From Elmis aenea (taxonomy: Eukaryota; Arthropoda; Insecta; Coleoptera; Elmidae): a stretch of 64,000 nt of DNA. The stretch is taken from contig OX393577.1 of NCBI GenBank assembly GCA_947652605.1, positions 57,560,108-57,624,107 on the forward strand, read 5' to 3'. The position numbers and the translations under genes are program-made. Of the stretch, positions 23,583 to 34,927 are shown one piece after another; the stretch's first letter is position 1, and each line of letters starts with the position of its first letter. The notes under the pieces were generated by a model. That model saw only the letters and a program-made list of their open reading frames with translations. It was not told the origin of the DNA and searched no databases.

Positions 23583-26380
23583 GTCCGTCAAGTTGGAGCT
23601 ACAACATAACAAAAAACAAAAACTTTTAACGTCATAATTTTTTGCTCATTTTTTGCTAATTTTTGCTATACTTTTTAAATTTTTTGCTGGTCTCTAATAG
23701 GAGATAATTAAAAAAAAAGAATTGTAACTCCAACTTTACGCTAAGTTACATTTGCTAAAAAGTCAAAATGTTTTTATGTCATAATTTTTTGCTCATTTTT
23801 TGCTAATTTTTGCTGTACTTTTTAAATTTTTTGCTGGTCGCTTTTCCAAGATATGAATTTTTTTCATAATCATTATGTGCTACAAATAGGTGGTATTCGT
23901 GGATATACAACACGAATAACTTCGAATAACCAAAATGTAAGTCAATGTTTTGTTCTAATAACTTTATAATAATTTATAAAGTTAACTTATATACACACTT
24001 TCAATTTATTGATATTTAAAAGTAGTTTTGTTGCAGTTTTTGTAAACACCATAAAGTTTCTTTACATGACTATCAGTTAAGGCATTATTACACTCTTTTA
24101 TTACACTATTAGGTAATATAGAAAGGGATTTGTACCTAAAAACAGATGTTTGAAACAGAACAGAACTAGAATATCCCTGTTACAATGCAGTTTAAAACAG
24201 CATAGAATTTAATGCCTAATATAAATGAAATGCTTCATAATTTTATTGAATGTTTGGCACCCCATCATAAATTTTAATACTTGGAACTTCCAGCCACTGT
24301 TTATAAGTTACAAGTATGGGCCACTAAACATGCAAATATCAACTAACAGAATAATTATTTATTACTTACCTCAAAGTAAAAATTCAGTTTACTAAAAAAA
24401 CACCAAACAATTTAGTGTGTAACCCACGGTACCTTATGACTTTGAAAAAACAAACGCAACAAAATTATTCTTTAAAATTAAGCATTGTTATTTGCAGGTC
24501 TGAATTTATGTTTTGTTCAATTTTATAGGAGTGTAACAATGCCTTAGCTGATAGTCAGGTAAAGAAACTTTATGGTTTTTACAAAAACCGCAACAAAACT
24601 ACTTTTAAGTATCAACAAATTGTAAGTGTGTATATAAGTTAATTGGTTCATCTCTTTGCATAATTTTCATTCTGGTATAATAAATGGCATGATTATTTTA
24701 GGTGACGAGGGTTTATATGTATGTACTTTTTATTTGATTTTTAAAATTAGATGTTTGTAGCAATACATACATGTATTGTTGATACGTGTACCTGTACATA
24801 TATGTTTATTTAATATATAATTAAAAGCGTTTAAAAAATATTGTTTCTTAAAAAACATCCTTCGAACCCGCAACACTGTAAACCTTCTTCTTCCATGTAC
24901 TTAAGTAATTTTTTCACCAAATCTAATATAATCTTTTTAATGTAAACTTGCAATATCGCAACATCGACCAATTTTTTAGCGACTTGACATCACGGAATGA
25001 TGCAAATGTCTTTGTTTTCCACTTTAAATAGAAAATATTGTTTAGTAGCTTGGTATATGTTATAATTATGTCGATTTGTTGCATTTTCTGTAAGAGACCA
25101 ACCAAATATTTAAAAAATACAGCAACGATAAGCCACAAATCTTGATGTAAATAATTTTTTGCATCTCAAAGTCAAATTTCCTTTACTTAAAAAAACAAAC
25201 TATTTACGACTTTTTAACCCTCTTTAGACCATTAATGGGACACATATGTCCCACATCACATAAGAATAAAAATTAGGTTTTTGTACTAACATTTTTTTAT
25301 TGTTGTAACATTGTCAACTAAAAATGTTTATTTCTACAAAAAGAACCTAGTCCTATTTCTGGTGGGTCTTAAGCATTGTTATTTGCAGGTCTGAATTTAT
25401 GTACCTATTGTTCAATTTTATTGGAGTGTAATAATGCCTTAACTGATAGACATGTAAAGAAACTTTATGGTTTTTACAAAAACTGCAACAAAACTACTTT
25501 TAAATATCAATAAATTGAAAGTGTGTATATAAGTTAACTTTATAAATTATTATAAAGTTATTAGAACAAAACATTGACGTACATTTTGGTTATTCGAAGT
25601 TATTCGTGTTGTATATCCAAGAATACCACCTATTTGTAGCACATAATGATTATGAAAAAACTACAAATCTTGGAAAAGCGACCAGCAAAAAATTTAAAAA
25701 TTACAGCAAAAATTAGCAAAAAATGAGCAAAAAATTGTGACATGAAAACATTTTGACTTTTTAGCAAATGTAACTCAGCGTAAAGTTGGAGTTACAATTC
25801 TTTTTTTTTTAATTATCTCCTATTAGAGACCAGCAAAAAATTTAAAAAGTACAGCAAAAATTAGCAAAAAATGAGCAAAAAATTGTGACATGAAAACATT
25901 TTGACTTTTTAGCAAATGTAACTCAGCGTAAAGTTGGAGTTACAATTCTTTTTTTTTTAATTATCTCCTATTAGAGACCAGCAAAAAATTTAAAAAGTAC
26001 AGCAAAAATTAGCAAAAAATTAGCAAAAAATTGTGACATGAAAACATTTTGACTTTTTAGCAAATGTAACTCAGCGTAAAGTTGGAGTTACAATTCTTTT
26101 TTTTTAATTATCTCCTATTAGCGACCAGCAAAAAATTTAAAAAGTACAGCAAAAATTAGCAAAACATGAGCAAAAAATTGTGACATAAAAACATTTTGAC
26201 TTTTTAGCAAATGTAACTCAGCGTAAAGTTGGAGTTACAATTCTTTTTTTTTTAATTATCTTCTATTAGAGACCAGCAAAAAATTTAAAAAGTACAGCAA
26301 AAATTAGCAAAAAATGAGCAAAAAATTATGACGTTTAAAGTTTTTGTTTTTTGTTATGTTGTAGCTCCAACTTGACGGAC
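23583..26380. mobile_element. 2.8-kb foldback element with satellite-like arms
   Basis: The left end GTCCGTCAAGTTGGAGC and right end GCTCCAACTTGACGGAC are inverse, and pairing continues inward for hundreds of bases. The left arm holds two 148-bp monomers and the right arm five. Beyond the monomers the arms pair again over GGTGGTATTCGTG...CACGAATAACTTCG and further AT-rich sequence. A segment with TTAAGCATTGTTATTTGCAG occurs in direct orientation at 24,476 and 25,371. AAACA occurs next to both ends, with one extra G on the left, a possible 5-bp target duplication. No transposase frame is present. Confidence 0.8.
25680..26380. repeat. Tandem array of about 148-bp monomers
   Basis: GACCAGC starts monomers at 25,680, 25,828, 25,976, 26,123 and 26,271, so the period is 147-148 bp. 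Each monomer contains AGCAAAAATTAGCAAAAA, TTTTTAGCAAATGTAACTC and AGTTGGAGTTACAATTC. The terminal monomer runs into the element end. Two inverse monomers lie at about 23,590-23,840, and a lone decayed one lies at about 28,975-29,050. Confidence 0.9.
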
Positions 26381-28974
26381 AAACACTCAAATAATCGATA
26401 AGGATAAGAGTTTAAAGAAAATTTTGCAGCAAAAATCCGATTATATGTTAAAGTAGTTTGCTAAACCTAAAAATTAAATTTTGTTCTAGTTATCGCTGAC
26501 GGCACTTATTGGAAATTGGGTTACAGATAACAAAGTATATTTACAGTCACCATCTGCCTTATCGTCATTTTAAAATAAAACCTAGAAGTATTCTTGGTGA
26601 AATATGTGGCCCGAAAAGACACGAAATTTTTAAGATTTTAAATAATTTAACTATCCCAAACGGTTTACATAAAAATTATAAAATCTAAAAATATTAATTC
26701 AGTTTTTTCATTGGCCAACCGACATGCTAATGCTTTCGAGTTTTTAAAATAGAAAACACGTGGTAAAACTTAACCTCAAAAATGTGTTTTACGTTTACAG
26801 TGCGAATGTTTAAATACTATAAAATAACCTGTTAATTCAACACTATAAACTAATCACTTCATCAGTTCCTTATCCCTCTTCTGAGCACTGTGATGATGGC
26901 TCACATAAATCCAAATAAATTATTCTCAACTTTCCGAGAGGAAAAATTTATTCGCACTCTCATTCTGCCAATTACAATACAATTCCGCCAACGGTAACCT
27001 AACATACGCTATACACTAACTCCATCTACATCCCGGAGCGCCAAATTCAAATTTTAAACTTATAATCTACTACAAAACAATATAAACATATTGGACCAAT
27101 AACATATTAACATTGAGTTTTCCGATATTGGCTGTTCATTAAAAAACATAAAAAGGTATATACAGGGTGTCTTCGTTATCACCGCGAATATTTTAAGTGG
27201 TGATAGAAGACCTTTTTCTAAGAAAAAATTTCAAGTAAAATTTTTTCCTAAAATCAAATGCTAAGCTGATATCAACACTTACTTGATTTTTTTACACTTC
27301 TGCATTTATAAGACTCTGTAGCCAAAAATATCAATTTTATCGTAAAATACCTTAAAGCTTTTTAATAGAGCATGAAATTCTCTACAAAATTAGTTTTATT
27401 TATTTTTTGTTTACAGGCAATGGTTTAAGAGTTATAAAGCAGTTTGTACAAAAAAATGTATATTGGCTATATGTTGCCAGACCATATAGGGTAAATATAT
27501 TTTGTTTATGTCTAGCCAATAAAAATAAACTGGAAATAATCATCAAACAATATACATATTGGACCAATAACGTATTAACATTGTCTGATATTGGTGATTC
27601 ATTAAAAAGCTAGAAAAAGCCTATATTGGCTGAATGTTGCCAATATTGGGCCCGCGAAACAATATTTGGCCAATATTAGGCCAATATTGTTATGCTACTT
27701 GGGACATATTTGACAGGAGAATGAGAATCTGACAGACGAAGTAAAACTTTATGTATTTACTTGATTTTTCGCTATATCTTTGATATTTGCAGAAAAAATT
27801 TAATATGCACCTCGGCAGTAAAGTTCCTTTTAATCACTCGCGTGGTTTGCCTCAACTAATATCCACACTCGTGATAAAAAGTCGAACTTTACTACCTTTG
27901 TACATAAATAACTATTAAATGTCAAATACAATTCCATTTTCACTGTTAATTTTAAATATTTAAAAGTGCAAGTTGATTTTGTGTTTTAAAAATTTTAATT
28001 AATGTCATTAAAAACGGTTAGTAATTGTTTCTTTAAGCGTTGTAGTGATTTTTCTATCGCTAAGAAAACACATTTTGAACAAATCAATAACGTTTTTTGC
28101 CAAAAGGAATAAAAATTTACAGTGTAATAATAAACTAACTAAATAAATGAACTGTCCCCTTATACTAAACGATATTACATAATGATAACGCTACAAAATA
28201 AATACATTAAGGCTGTATCAATGTAACTATGACTCTATTATCTTAGCCGAGTTTGCTAGCGAGTAAGTTAATTTCCGGTTGTCTGTTTTACCCCTTTTGT
28301 TATTCTGTGCGTAAAGATGAAAGGAATTAATTCATATCTTCATTTACGTTAGTATTATAATTTCATGGCTGTGAACCGGTCGGCCTCCATAAAAGATTCT
28401 GAACCATAGCAGTTGGGCGTTAATACTATCTCATTTTAAGACCACAGAAACACTGCTGCAGAACATGAGACGTTAAATGACCAATTAACCGACGATTAGT
28501 ACGGCATCCGACCTTTTGTGTCTAAGTAAAAGTGAGGTTTGTGGCTGCTTTGTTATAAAATATGACTAATTAATGTTGTAATCTTCGTAATAAGCAATTG
28601 TCGCAAAATATTAAACATAAAAAAGGCATTTAAACCGGCTAGGGAAAGCGTTTTAGCAAAATTGTTTCTTCAAACATCTTTCAGCTACAAAATATTAATT
28701 ATGTTTATAGGAATAGCTTCATCGTGCATCGAGAAAATTACCTGGGATATCACTAAAAACTACAATGCATGTAAAAAGCACGTATTGTCCAAAGTAATTA
28801 ACAAAGGCATGTTTTTAATTGCCGAGTAAAAAAAGTTGCAGTTAGCTGGATAACAAAATTCATTTGCTTAATATCTACCTTATCTTCGGTTGTAAATTAT
28901 CTTTTACTGTGTAAAAATTCAGCTTTGCTCAATAGGACGTGAACGGCAAAAAAAGTTGTCAAGTTACAAACACC
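26381..28974. other. No gene recognised; truncated MITE and short direct repeats
   Basis: An approximately 80-bp segment containing TTGGACCAATAAC is present at about 27,070-27,150 and again at 27,545-27,625. CAGGGTGT at about 27,164 starts a truncated foldback between them. A GC-richer patch near 26,870-27,060 includes GGAGCGCC, but I could not assign it. From 27,700 to 28,974 I see nothing. Confidence 0.4.
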
Positions 28975-29322
28975 TTAAAAATCTTTGATATCATAATTTT
29001 TTGTTCTTTTTTTGCTACAATTTTTAAATTGCTTGCTGGTCACTTTCCCAAGATGATTTTAAAATATTTTGCCCTTCTAACTTTGCGGTAGGATGCATTT
29101 ACAAGCAACCTTTCTTTGTCATCACTTTTGTTAATTTCTGCTAAAATATGTTTTTCATTCTCATTATAAAAATAAAAGTGTTTATTGTAAAATACAATTG
29201 ACCGCTTCCCTTTGTTTTGCCAATCATTAATAAAGAATTATTTACAGATTCATATTGGACTGGTCTTTGATAAGTCTATTTATAATATAAGTCGTAAAAT
29301 ATCAGAAAAATTGTATCTTATT

Positions 29323-30425
29323 CAGGGACTAAAAACGAAAAAAAATCCGTTCGTTTCTGTTCGGAACGAAAACGAAATATATCGTTTTCGTTCTTTTCGT
29401 TCTAACCGAAAAAAATCTTTTTTCGTTTTCGTGAACCGAAATAATAACGGTTAAAACCGGTATTACATTTTTTTTTGTCGTCAAAAAATCAATTTTTTTT
29501 TCTAGTCACCACAACCCTCTATAAATACGATAACCATACTTGCGTCTCAACTAAAATATAAACGATGACGATGGGGTTTGATGCACGGACAGCATATTTT
29601 AAACTGGCGAACCATCGCCATATTAAATTTACCAAATCGTTAAACACATTAACATTTAACCATTTTATTAAGTTTAACACCCGTAAGGTGCAAAAACACA
29701 ACGTCATTAGGTTAAATTAGACACACGATCTTTATCTAAAAATATGAAAATATAGCAAAAGTGCTGTTTTAAATTTGTTTTAGTACTTAATAATCTATGC
29801 ATTTGAATTAAATAAGATCCTGCTGTCATTATTTAAAAAGACAAAAGAATGAATTCAAGTGGATAATTTACTAATTGTTATAAATAAAAAAGATATTAAA
29901 AAAAACTTATATTAACTTGAAATATACTTTAACTCTATAGTTTGTACATACCATACAATATACATTTTCACATTCCGTTAAATCTTACTAGCAACACATC
30001 TTCCAATAAATCTTCTTTTACATTAGTCCTTTTCGAAGTAAGAATAAATTTTACTATTATTATGTCTAAACGCAAATAAAACATACACATTGATAATATA
30101 TATCCAATCAAGTATATTCTATATTGATGATCTAAAAAACAAATTAGAAATAGAGAATATCTGTACCGTTCATTGTGTTACACGAAATTGCAAGTATAAA
30201 CAATAAAGTTGTTAATACATATTCACGTAAATATATGGAGAAAAGTGAAGCTCAATTATTTCAAGTGAGATTTTTTACTGCCTCGTGGAGTCTCTCCAGC
30301 ACAGAAGGTAAATTCGCGTTGGTGTTTAACAAATAAAATTGTAATAGCGACAAAACCGGTGCTGTATACCAAATTTGGTTTAAATATATCTACTGGTTGG
30401 GTAACGGTTAAAAATAATCGATATT
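29323..30425 (-). mobile_element. hAT-like non-autonomous element, copy 1, right end eroded
   Basis: It starts CAGGGACTAAAAACG and then has many CGTTTTCGTTC and CGAAAACG words. About 1.1 kb later it reaches the segment with GCAGTAAA, TCTCCAGCACAG and AACCGGT-type words. It is the reverse complement of the complete element at 37,028-38,191. Its other terminal repeat is lost near 30,425, where a CACCCTGTATC end follows. The small frames inside are not genes. Confidence 0.7.
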
Positions 30426-30566
30426 TTTTCGAAAATTTCAACACCCTGTATCTTTAAAATGAAGCGTTTATGAAGCCCAGTTGTATAAAATATTCTCTTT
30501 GAAATCAGTTTTTTTATCGACTGTTAAATCCTGCTACAAAAAAGTGGACCCCCCTGTAGCCATATA

Positions 30567-32149
30567 CAGGGTGTCCCAGTCAAGACGAATTATTCGATAG
30601 CTCTGTTATTAGTAATATTATTAAAAAAAGTTAAATGTAAAAGTTGTTTGTAATCATTTACTAAATAACAAAATTATTTTCAACTATACACAGTGTTTTG
30701 TTTTTGCGCACTGATACCAAACATTGTTTTTTTTATATGAAACACCCTGTATATTGTTTAATTTTTGGATGTAAAATTAAATTCTCTTTCAAAAATATTA
30801 TAGGTTGTTTATGTCTAAAATTAACCGTTTTTGAGTTATTAACGTTTTTTTGAAAAATTTGACATGCAGACCTTTATAAAAATATTTATATTTATTAACA
30901 TAACAACCTCCGGAGTAATTTACTCTGGTAATTTATTAGACAATAGTATCATAGTGATTGTTGGCTAGTTACATTTTTTAAATAATATACAGGATATAAT
31001 AAATGGCAACCAATAACACCAGAATGCTGTGTATCTACAACTCTTAAAAAATATGGATTTCTACTGACATAATAGTTTAAATTGTGCCAATTAACTGTTC
31101 TGGTTGACAGTTCATACAAATTGTTTTGAATTTTCGAAGGCTACTACCGATATTTTACGTAAAATTATCGCAAATGATCATAAGAAACGAAATAACTTCT
31201 AAAATATTATATTTAGACATAAAACATGCTTAACAACTTTGAAAGATAATTAAATTTTCTACAAGAAAATGTAAAAATATATAGGGTGTTCCATTAAAAA
31301 AAAATTACTTACATGCGTTTAAAGTTTAGCGAAATGGACCGAGTGTAACGAACACCCTGTATATTATTTAAGAAATGTAACTAGCCAACAATCACTATGA
31401 TACTATTGTCTAATAAATTACTAGAGTAAATTGCTCTGGTGTTGTTATGTTATTAAATATAAATATTTTTATAGGCTGGCGACATACTTGCGGGTGAACC
31501 GGTGCGGGAAAAGTAGCAATCTGCGACGTAAGTTTTGTAACTCACACGTTGTTATGGCCGAAGACAAACAAAGACACAAACAATGAGTCACATTGCGTAC
31601 CGGCACATCAAACGTTGTTATATGCTTGCATTTGGATCTGCAGCTGCCCGCAATGCTATCGCACTTGCTGCGTTTGTAAATCTACCCGCAATGTACTAGT
31701 AATGCGCCCGTACGCAATGCGACTCATTGTTTGTGTCTTTGTTTGTCTTCGGCCATAACAACGTGTGAGTTACAAAACTTACGTCGCAGATTGCTACTTT
31801 TCCCGCACCGGTTCACCCGCAAGTATGTCGCCGGCCTAAAGGTCTGCGTCTGTCAAAATTTTCAAAAAAACGTTAATAACTCAAAAACGATTAATTTTAG
31901 ACATAAACAACCTATAATATTTTTGAAATAAAATTTAATTTTACATGCAAAAATTAAACAATATACAGGGTGTTCTACATAAAAAAACAATGTTTGGTAT
32001 CAGTGCGCAAAAACAAAACACTGTGTATAGTTGAAAATAATTTAAGGTTATGTAGTAAATGATTACAAACAACTTTTACATTTAACGTTTTTTAATATTA
32101 TTACTAATAACAGAGCTATCGAATAATTCGTCTTGGGTGGGACACCCTG
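30567..32149. mobile_element. CAGGGTGT foldback element containing a second foldback
   Basis: The ends are CAGGGTGTCCCA and TGGGACACCCTG with TA on both sides. Arms of several hundred bases pair through GACGAATTATTCGATAGC and CAACTATACACAGTGTTTT. A 363-bp element interrupts the right arm at 31,474. The centre (31,010-31,360) contains further CAGGATAT and ACACCCTG ends, so it may itself be a composite. Confidence 0.85.
31474..31836. mobile_element. 363-bp GC-richer palindromic element with TA duplication
   Basis: The ends are GGCTGGCGACATAC and GTATGTCGCCGGCC. The arms pair nearly completely through GTGAACCGGTGCGGG and CGTTGTTATGGCCGAAG. The uninterrupted left arm of the host foldback (30,871-30,880, CCTTTATAAA) shows the empty site, and comparison shows a duplicated TA at 31,472 and 31,837. 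Base composition is clearly higher in GC than the host. Confidence 0.85.
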
Positions 32150-32151
32150 TA

Positions 32152-33468
32152 GAACTTTATCTATTGTGGTTACCAAGATACGCTACAATTAATGTTCTAT
32201 TTTAAAAATTTATTTAATAATCATTTGCTTTTGTTGTGAATTAAGTTCGTAAAAAATGCATTTATTTTGAATTTTCTTTATGTGCCAAACAAATTGTTAA
32301 ATTAATTTGGAATTAATTTATAAAATTTTTGGATGCCAGACTGAAACTGCTATATTTTTCATGTAGTTCAAGAAACACAGATGGACAAACAAAGTGATCA
32401 CGGTATTAGGAAAACAAACGCTAAAGCCTCACCTTTAATTACTTAATTCCTGAGAGAAAAACATTACGCCTTGCTTTGTTTTTATTTTAGAAAAAAACGA
32501 CATAGACAAAACAGACGGAATAACATACAACAACAACAAACTTACTTTGCACGTGGGAGCTACAACATTTATAACAATGTGGTGTTTACTTTTCAACTAT
32601 AGCTACACCTGTTCACTGAATGTAATTAACTAAATCGCTACCTTGTTTATTAGTTATTATTATTATAACAAACCCCAATCACATTTTTTAAATTGCATTA
32701 CACTAAACTGCATTGCGTTTTAAATAAAACAACATTGTACGAGGGTCAAGTTAAAGGTATTGAGAATAATAACAACCACTGTTCAGAATATTTGAACAGT
32801 TTTCTGTAGGTACATTTTAATAGTTTAAACTTAGAACATTTAACGTTCTTAGTACTGTAATATTTTATTAACATAAGTTCTTTAAAGGACTAATATTTTA
32901 TTTCCTGTAGTATTCATGAAACACGTGCCAAAACACCTTACTTTGCAATTTACTATATACAGGGTGTTTCACTTTTCCATGGGACACTATTGCCGGCTCT
33001 GTAAATAATGAAAATACAAGATTGGTTAAATGAGACAAAAGTTTAGGAGTGTATTTTAGTTTTGTTTAAACATTCCATGGCTTGCGTGATATAATGAAAA
33101 AACCGAAATGGACAAAAATTTTAAAACTCAAATATATCGGCTATTGTTGCTAATACACAAAAATGTCAAAGTAAGAACTTTTTGTAGGTTTTGTTTGCTT
33201 TAAGTTGGCGATAGTCAGATTTTTGTTTATAAATTACCGTGTGAGATATTTAACAACACACCTTTTTTTTTAAATGGCAGTTGTAACAGGCGATTACTTA
33301 GATTTAAAGATTATTTTTTTCTCTTTACAATGATATAATATTTTATCTGTCTATTATCAAAAACATAATCTAACGAAAAATGCAAATTGTCAATATAAAA
33401 ATCAACGTTGCCATGGAAAAAACAATAACCGACCTCAAATGTTTTATTTCGAGCCTTGCTAGTCAATA
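32152..33468. other. No gene recognised; one truncated foldback end
   Basis: CAGGGTGTTTCAC at about 32,958 begins a truncated element. The rest is AT-rich without frames of interest. Confidence 0.4.
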
Positions 33469-34084
33469 CAGGGTGTGTATAAATTGGCGGAAGCGCTACA
33501 CGTTGGCGATGTTCTTCGTAAAATTCTAAGTCGAAAATCTTAATACAAAAATGTTGTACCATGCTTGCTGTGTCTGCAAGAGGTCCTCAAAGTTTTGACA
33601 TTCAGTCTTTTAATAAGCGTTATTATACAATATTTGTTAATGAAAAAGCTGCGATTTGGAATATAAATAAATTTTGAATAATAATATTTTTTCCTAGATA
33701 TTGTTTTTCCTTTCAAAAATTGGTGTTGAAAATATGTTAATCACTGATTTGAATGAAAATAATACACATGGCAACATTGTCATTAGCTGTCATCTCTGTT
33801 TTTCTCGTAATTATTTCTAGTTTGTGTTAGATGATACCTAAACGTTTGCAGATATTTTTACGAACTGAAGGCTTTCTGTTCGAACAAATATTGCAAATAC
33901 ATAAGTAAAAATTGCTGATAAAAAAATGTCCAAACGCAAATCATTGTTGCCAAATTTTTGTTTCTTTAAATGGTTCCTGAGGCCATGGGAAGCATGGTAC
34001 AACATTTTTGTATGAAGATTTTTGACAGAATTTTACGAAGAACATCGTCACGTGCAGCGCTTCCGCCAATTTATACACACCCTG
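33469..34084. mobile_element. 616-bp foldback element of the CAGGGTGT group
   Basis: CAGGGTGTGTATAAATTGG at the left pairs with CCAATTTATACACACCCTG at the right, with TA on both sides. The arms include GGCGGAAGCGC and GTTGTACCATGC, and the centre is a non-pairing AT-rich stretch. There is no coding capacity. Confidence 0.85.
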
Positions 34085-34453
34085 TATACAAACAAAAAGA
34101 AAAATTTTTATTATCGATTTCTCAAAAAATTTTATTCCTGATAAAAGTTGGTGCATGATCTAAAACTAATTATAAGATACAAAAAAGGTTTAATAAAAAG
34201 TCGTAGGACACTAGATTTTAGCGATTTTTGAAACATTCGCAAGAGTGAAGTGCCCTTATTTTAAGAGATACAAATTTTTTTTATGTAACAAAGTTTCTTA
34301 GAATCTCAAAATAAGGATGTATCTTTTCAATAAGAAGAAAATCGTGAAAAAATTAAAAATGTCAGTCAAAGTGAAATGTCAGAGATGCCAACTGTCAAAC
34401 TTTATACTTGAGGAAATCGCACATTTCATACTTACCTTAAAAAGCTGTAGTTG
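34085..34453. other. No gene recognised
   Basis: Short AT-rich interval between a foldback and a suspected gypsy remnant. Confidence 0.4.
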
Positions 34454-34774
34454 CTAATGAAATAACTTTTTAGTCATACTTTTAAGCGACGATGCATGAA
34501 GTCTAATCAGTCTAATGATCCTCTGTCTGCCTAAAAAAATATTTTCATCAATAAAATGAAGCGATTTTTTGAAAAAAAAAAAAATTATAAATTTTTGCCA
34601 AAATAGAACGGAGCCTAGAATATTAGGAATAAGTGGACGCGCAATGGAGGGAAGAAAAATGAATTTGAAAAGTTGGTTAAAGGAGCCGGTTAAAATTAAA
34701 GACTGAACTAAAACAGGAGCTTTGCATAAATTTAAATAAATTATTTTCGAAAATGATTTACTCATAATCACCAC
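34454..34774 (-). pseudogene. Possible gypsy-type retrotransposon pol fragment
   Basis: A minus-strand frame contains IARPLIPNILGSVLFWQKF, which recalls the end of the retropepsin domain of Ty3/gypsy polyproteins, where a hydrophobic run is followed by ILG-x-DFW. The conserved Asp is absent and no reverse transcriptase follows. Its position just behind a primer-binding-site-like motif and LTR on the same strand supports the idea, but gag would have to be deleted. Similarity was judged by eye only. Confidence 0.3.
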
Positions 34775-34905
34775 AAGTTATATTAAAGCAACGAAGAGAA
34801 ACGAAAGAGGAACAAAGAGGGTAGGCGAAGAAAACTAAGAAAATATTGTGACGCTTTTTGTTTCTTTTCGGTTTTGCTTTCTTATATATTTTTTTTTTTT
34901 AACTT

Positions 34906-34923
34906 AATCTTTCTCGGGCGCCA
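34906..34923 (-). other. Putative LTR-retrotransposon primer-binding site
   Basis: On the minus strand TGGCGCCCGAG lies four bases after the probable LTR end (ACAACA). TGGCGCC is the usual start of sites complementary to the 3' end of tRNA-Lys-type primers in gypsy-like elements. It fixes the element's orientation as minus. Confidence 0.6.
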
Positions 34924-34927
34924 AATT

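Noticed and set aside
26860..27060. GGAGCGCC patch as a second LTR primer-binding site
   Set aside because: No LTR end, poly(A) signal or pol sequence nearby, and the motif match is short.
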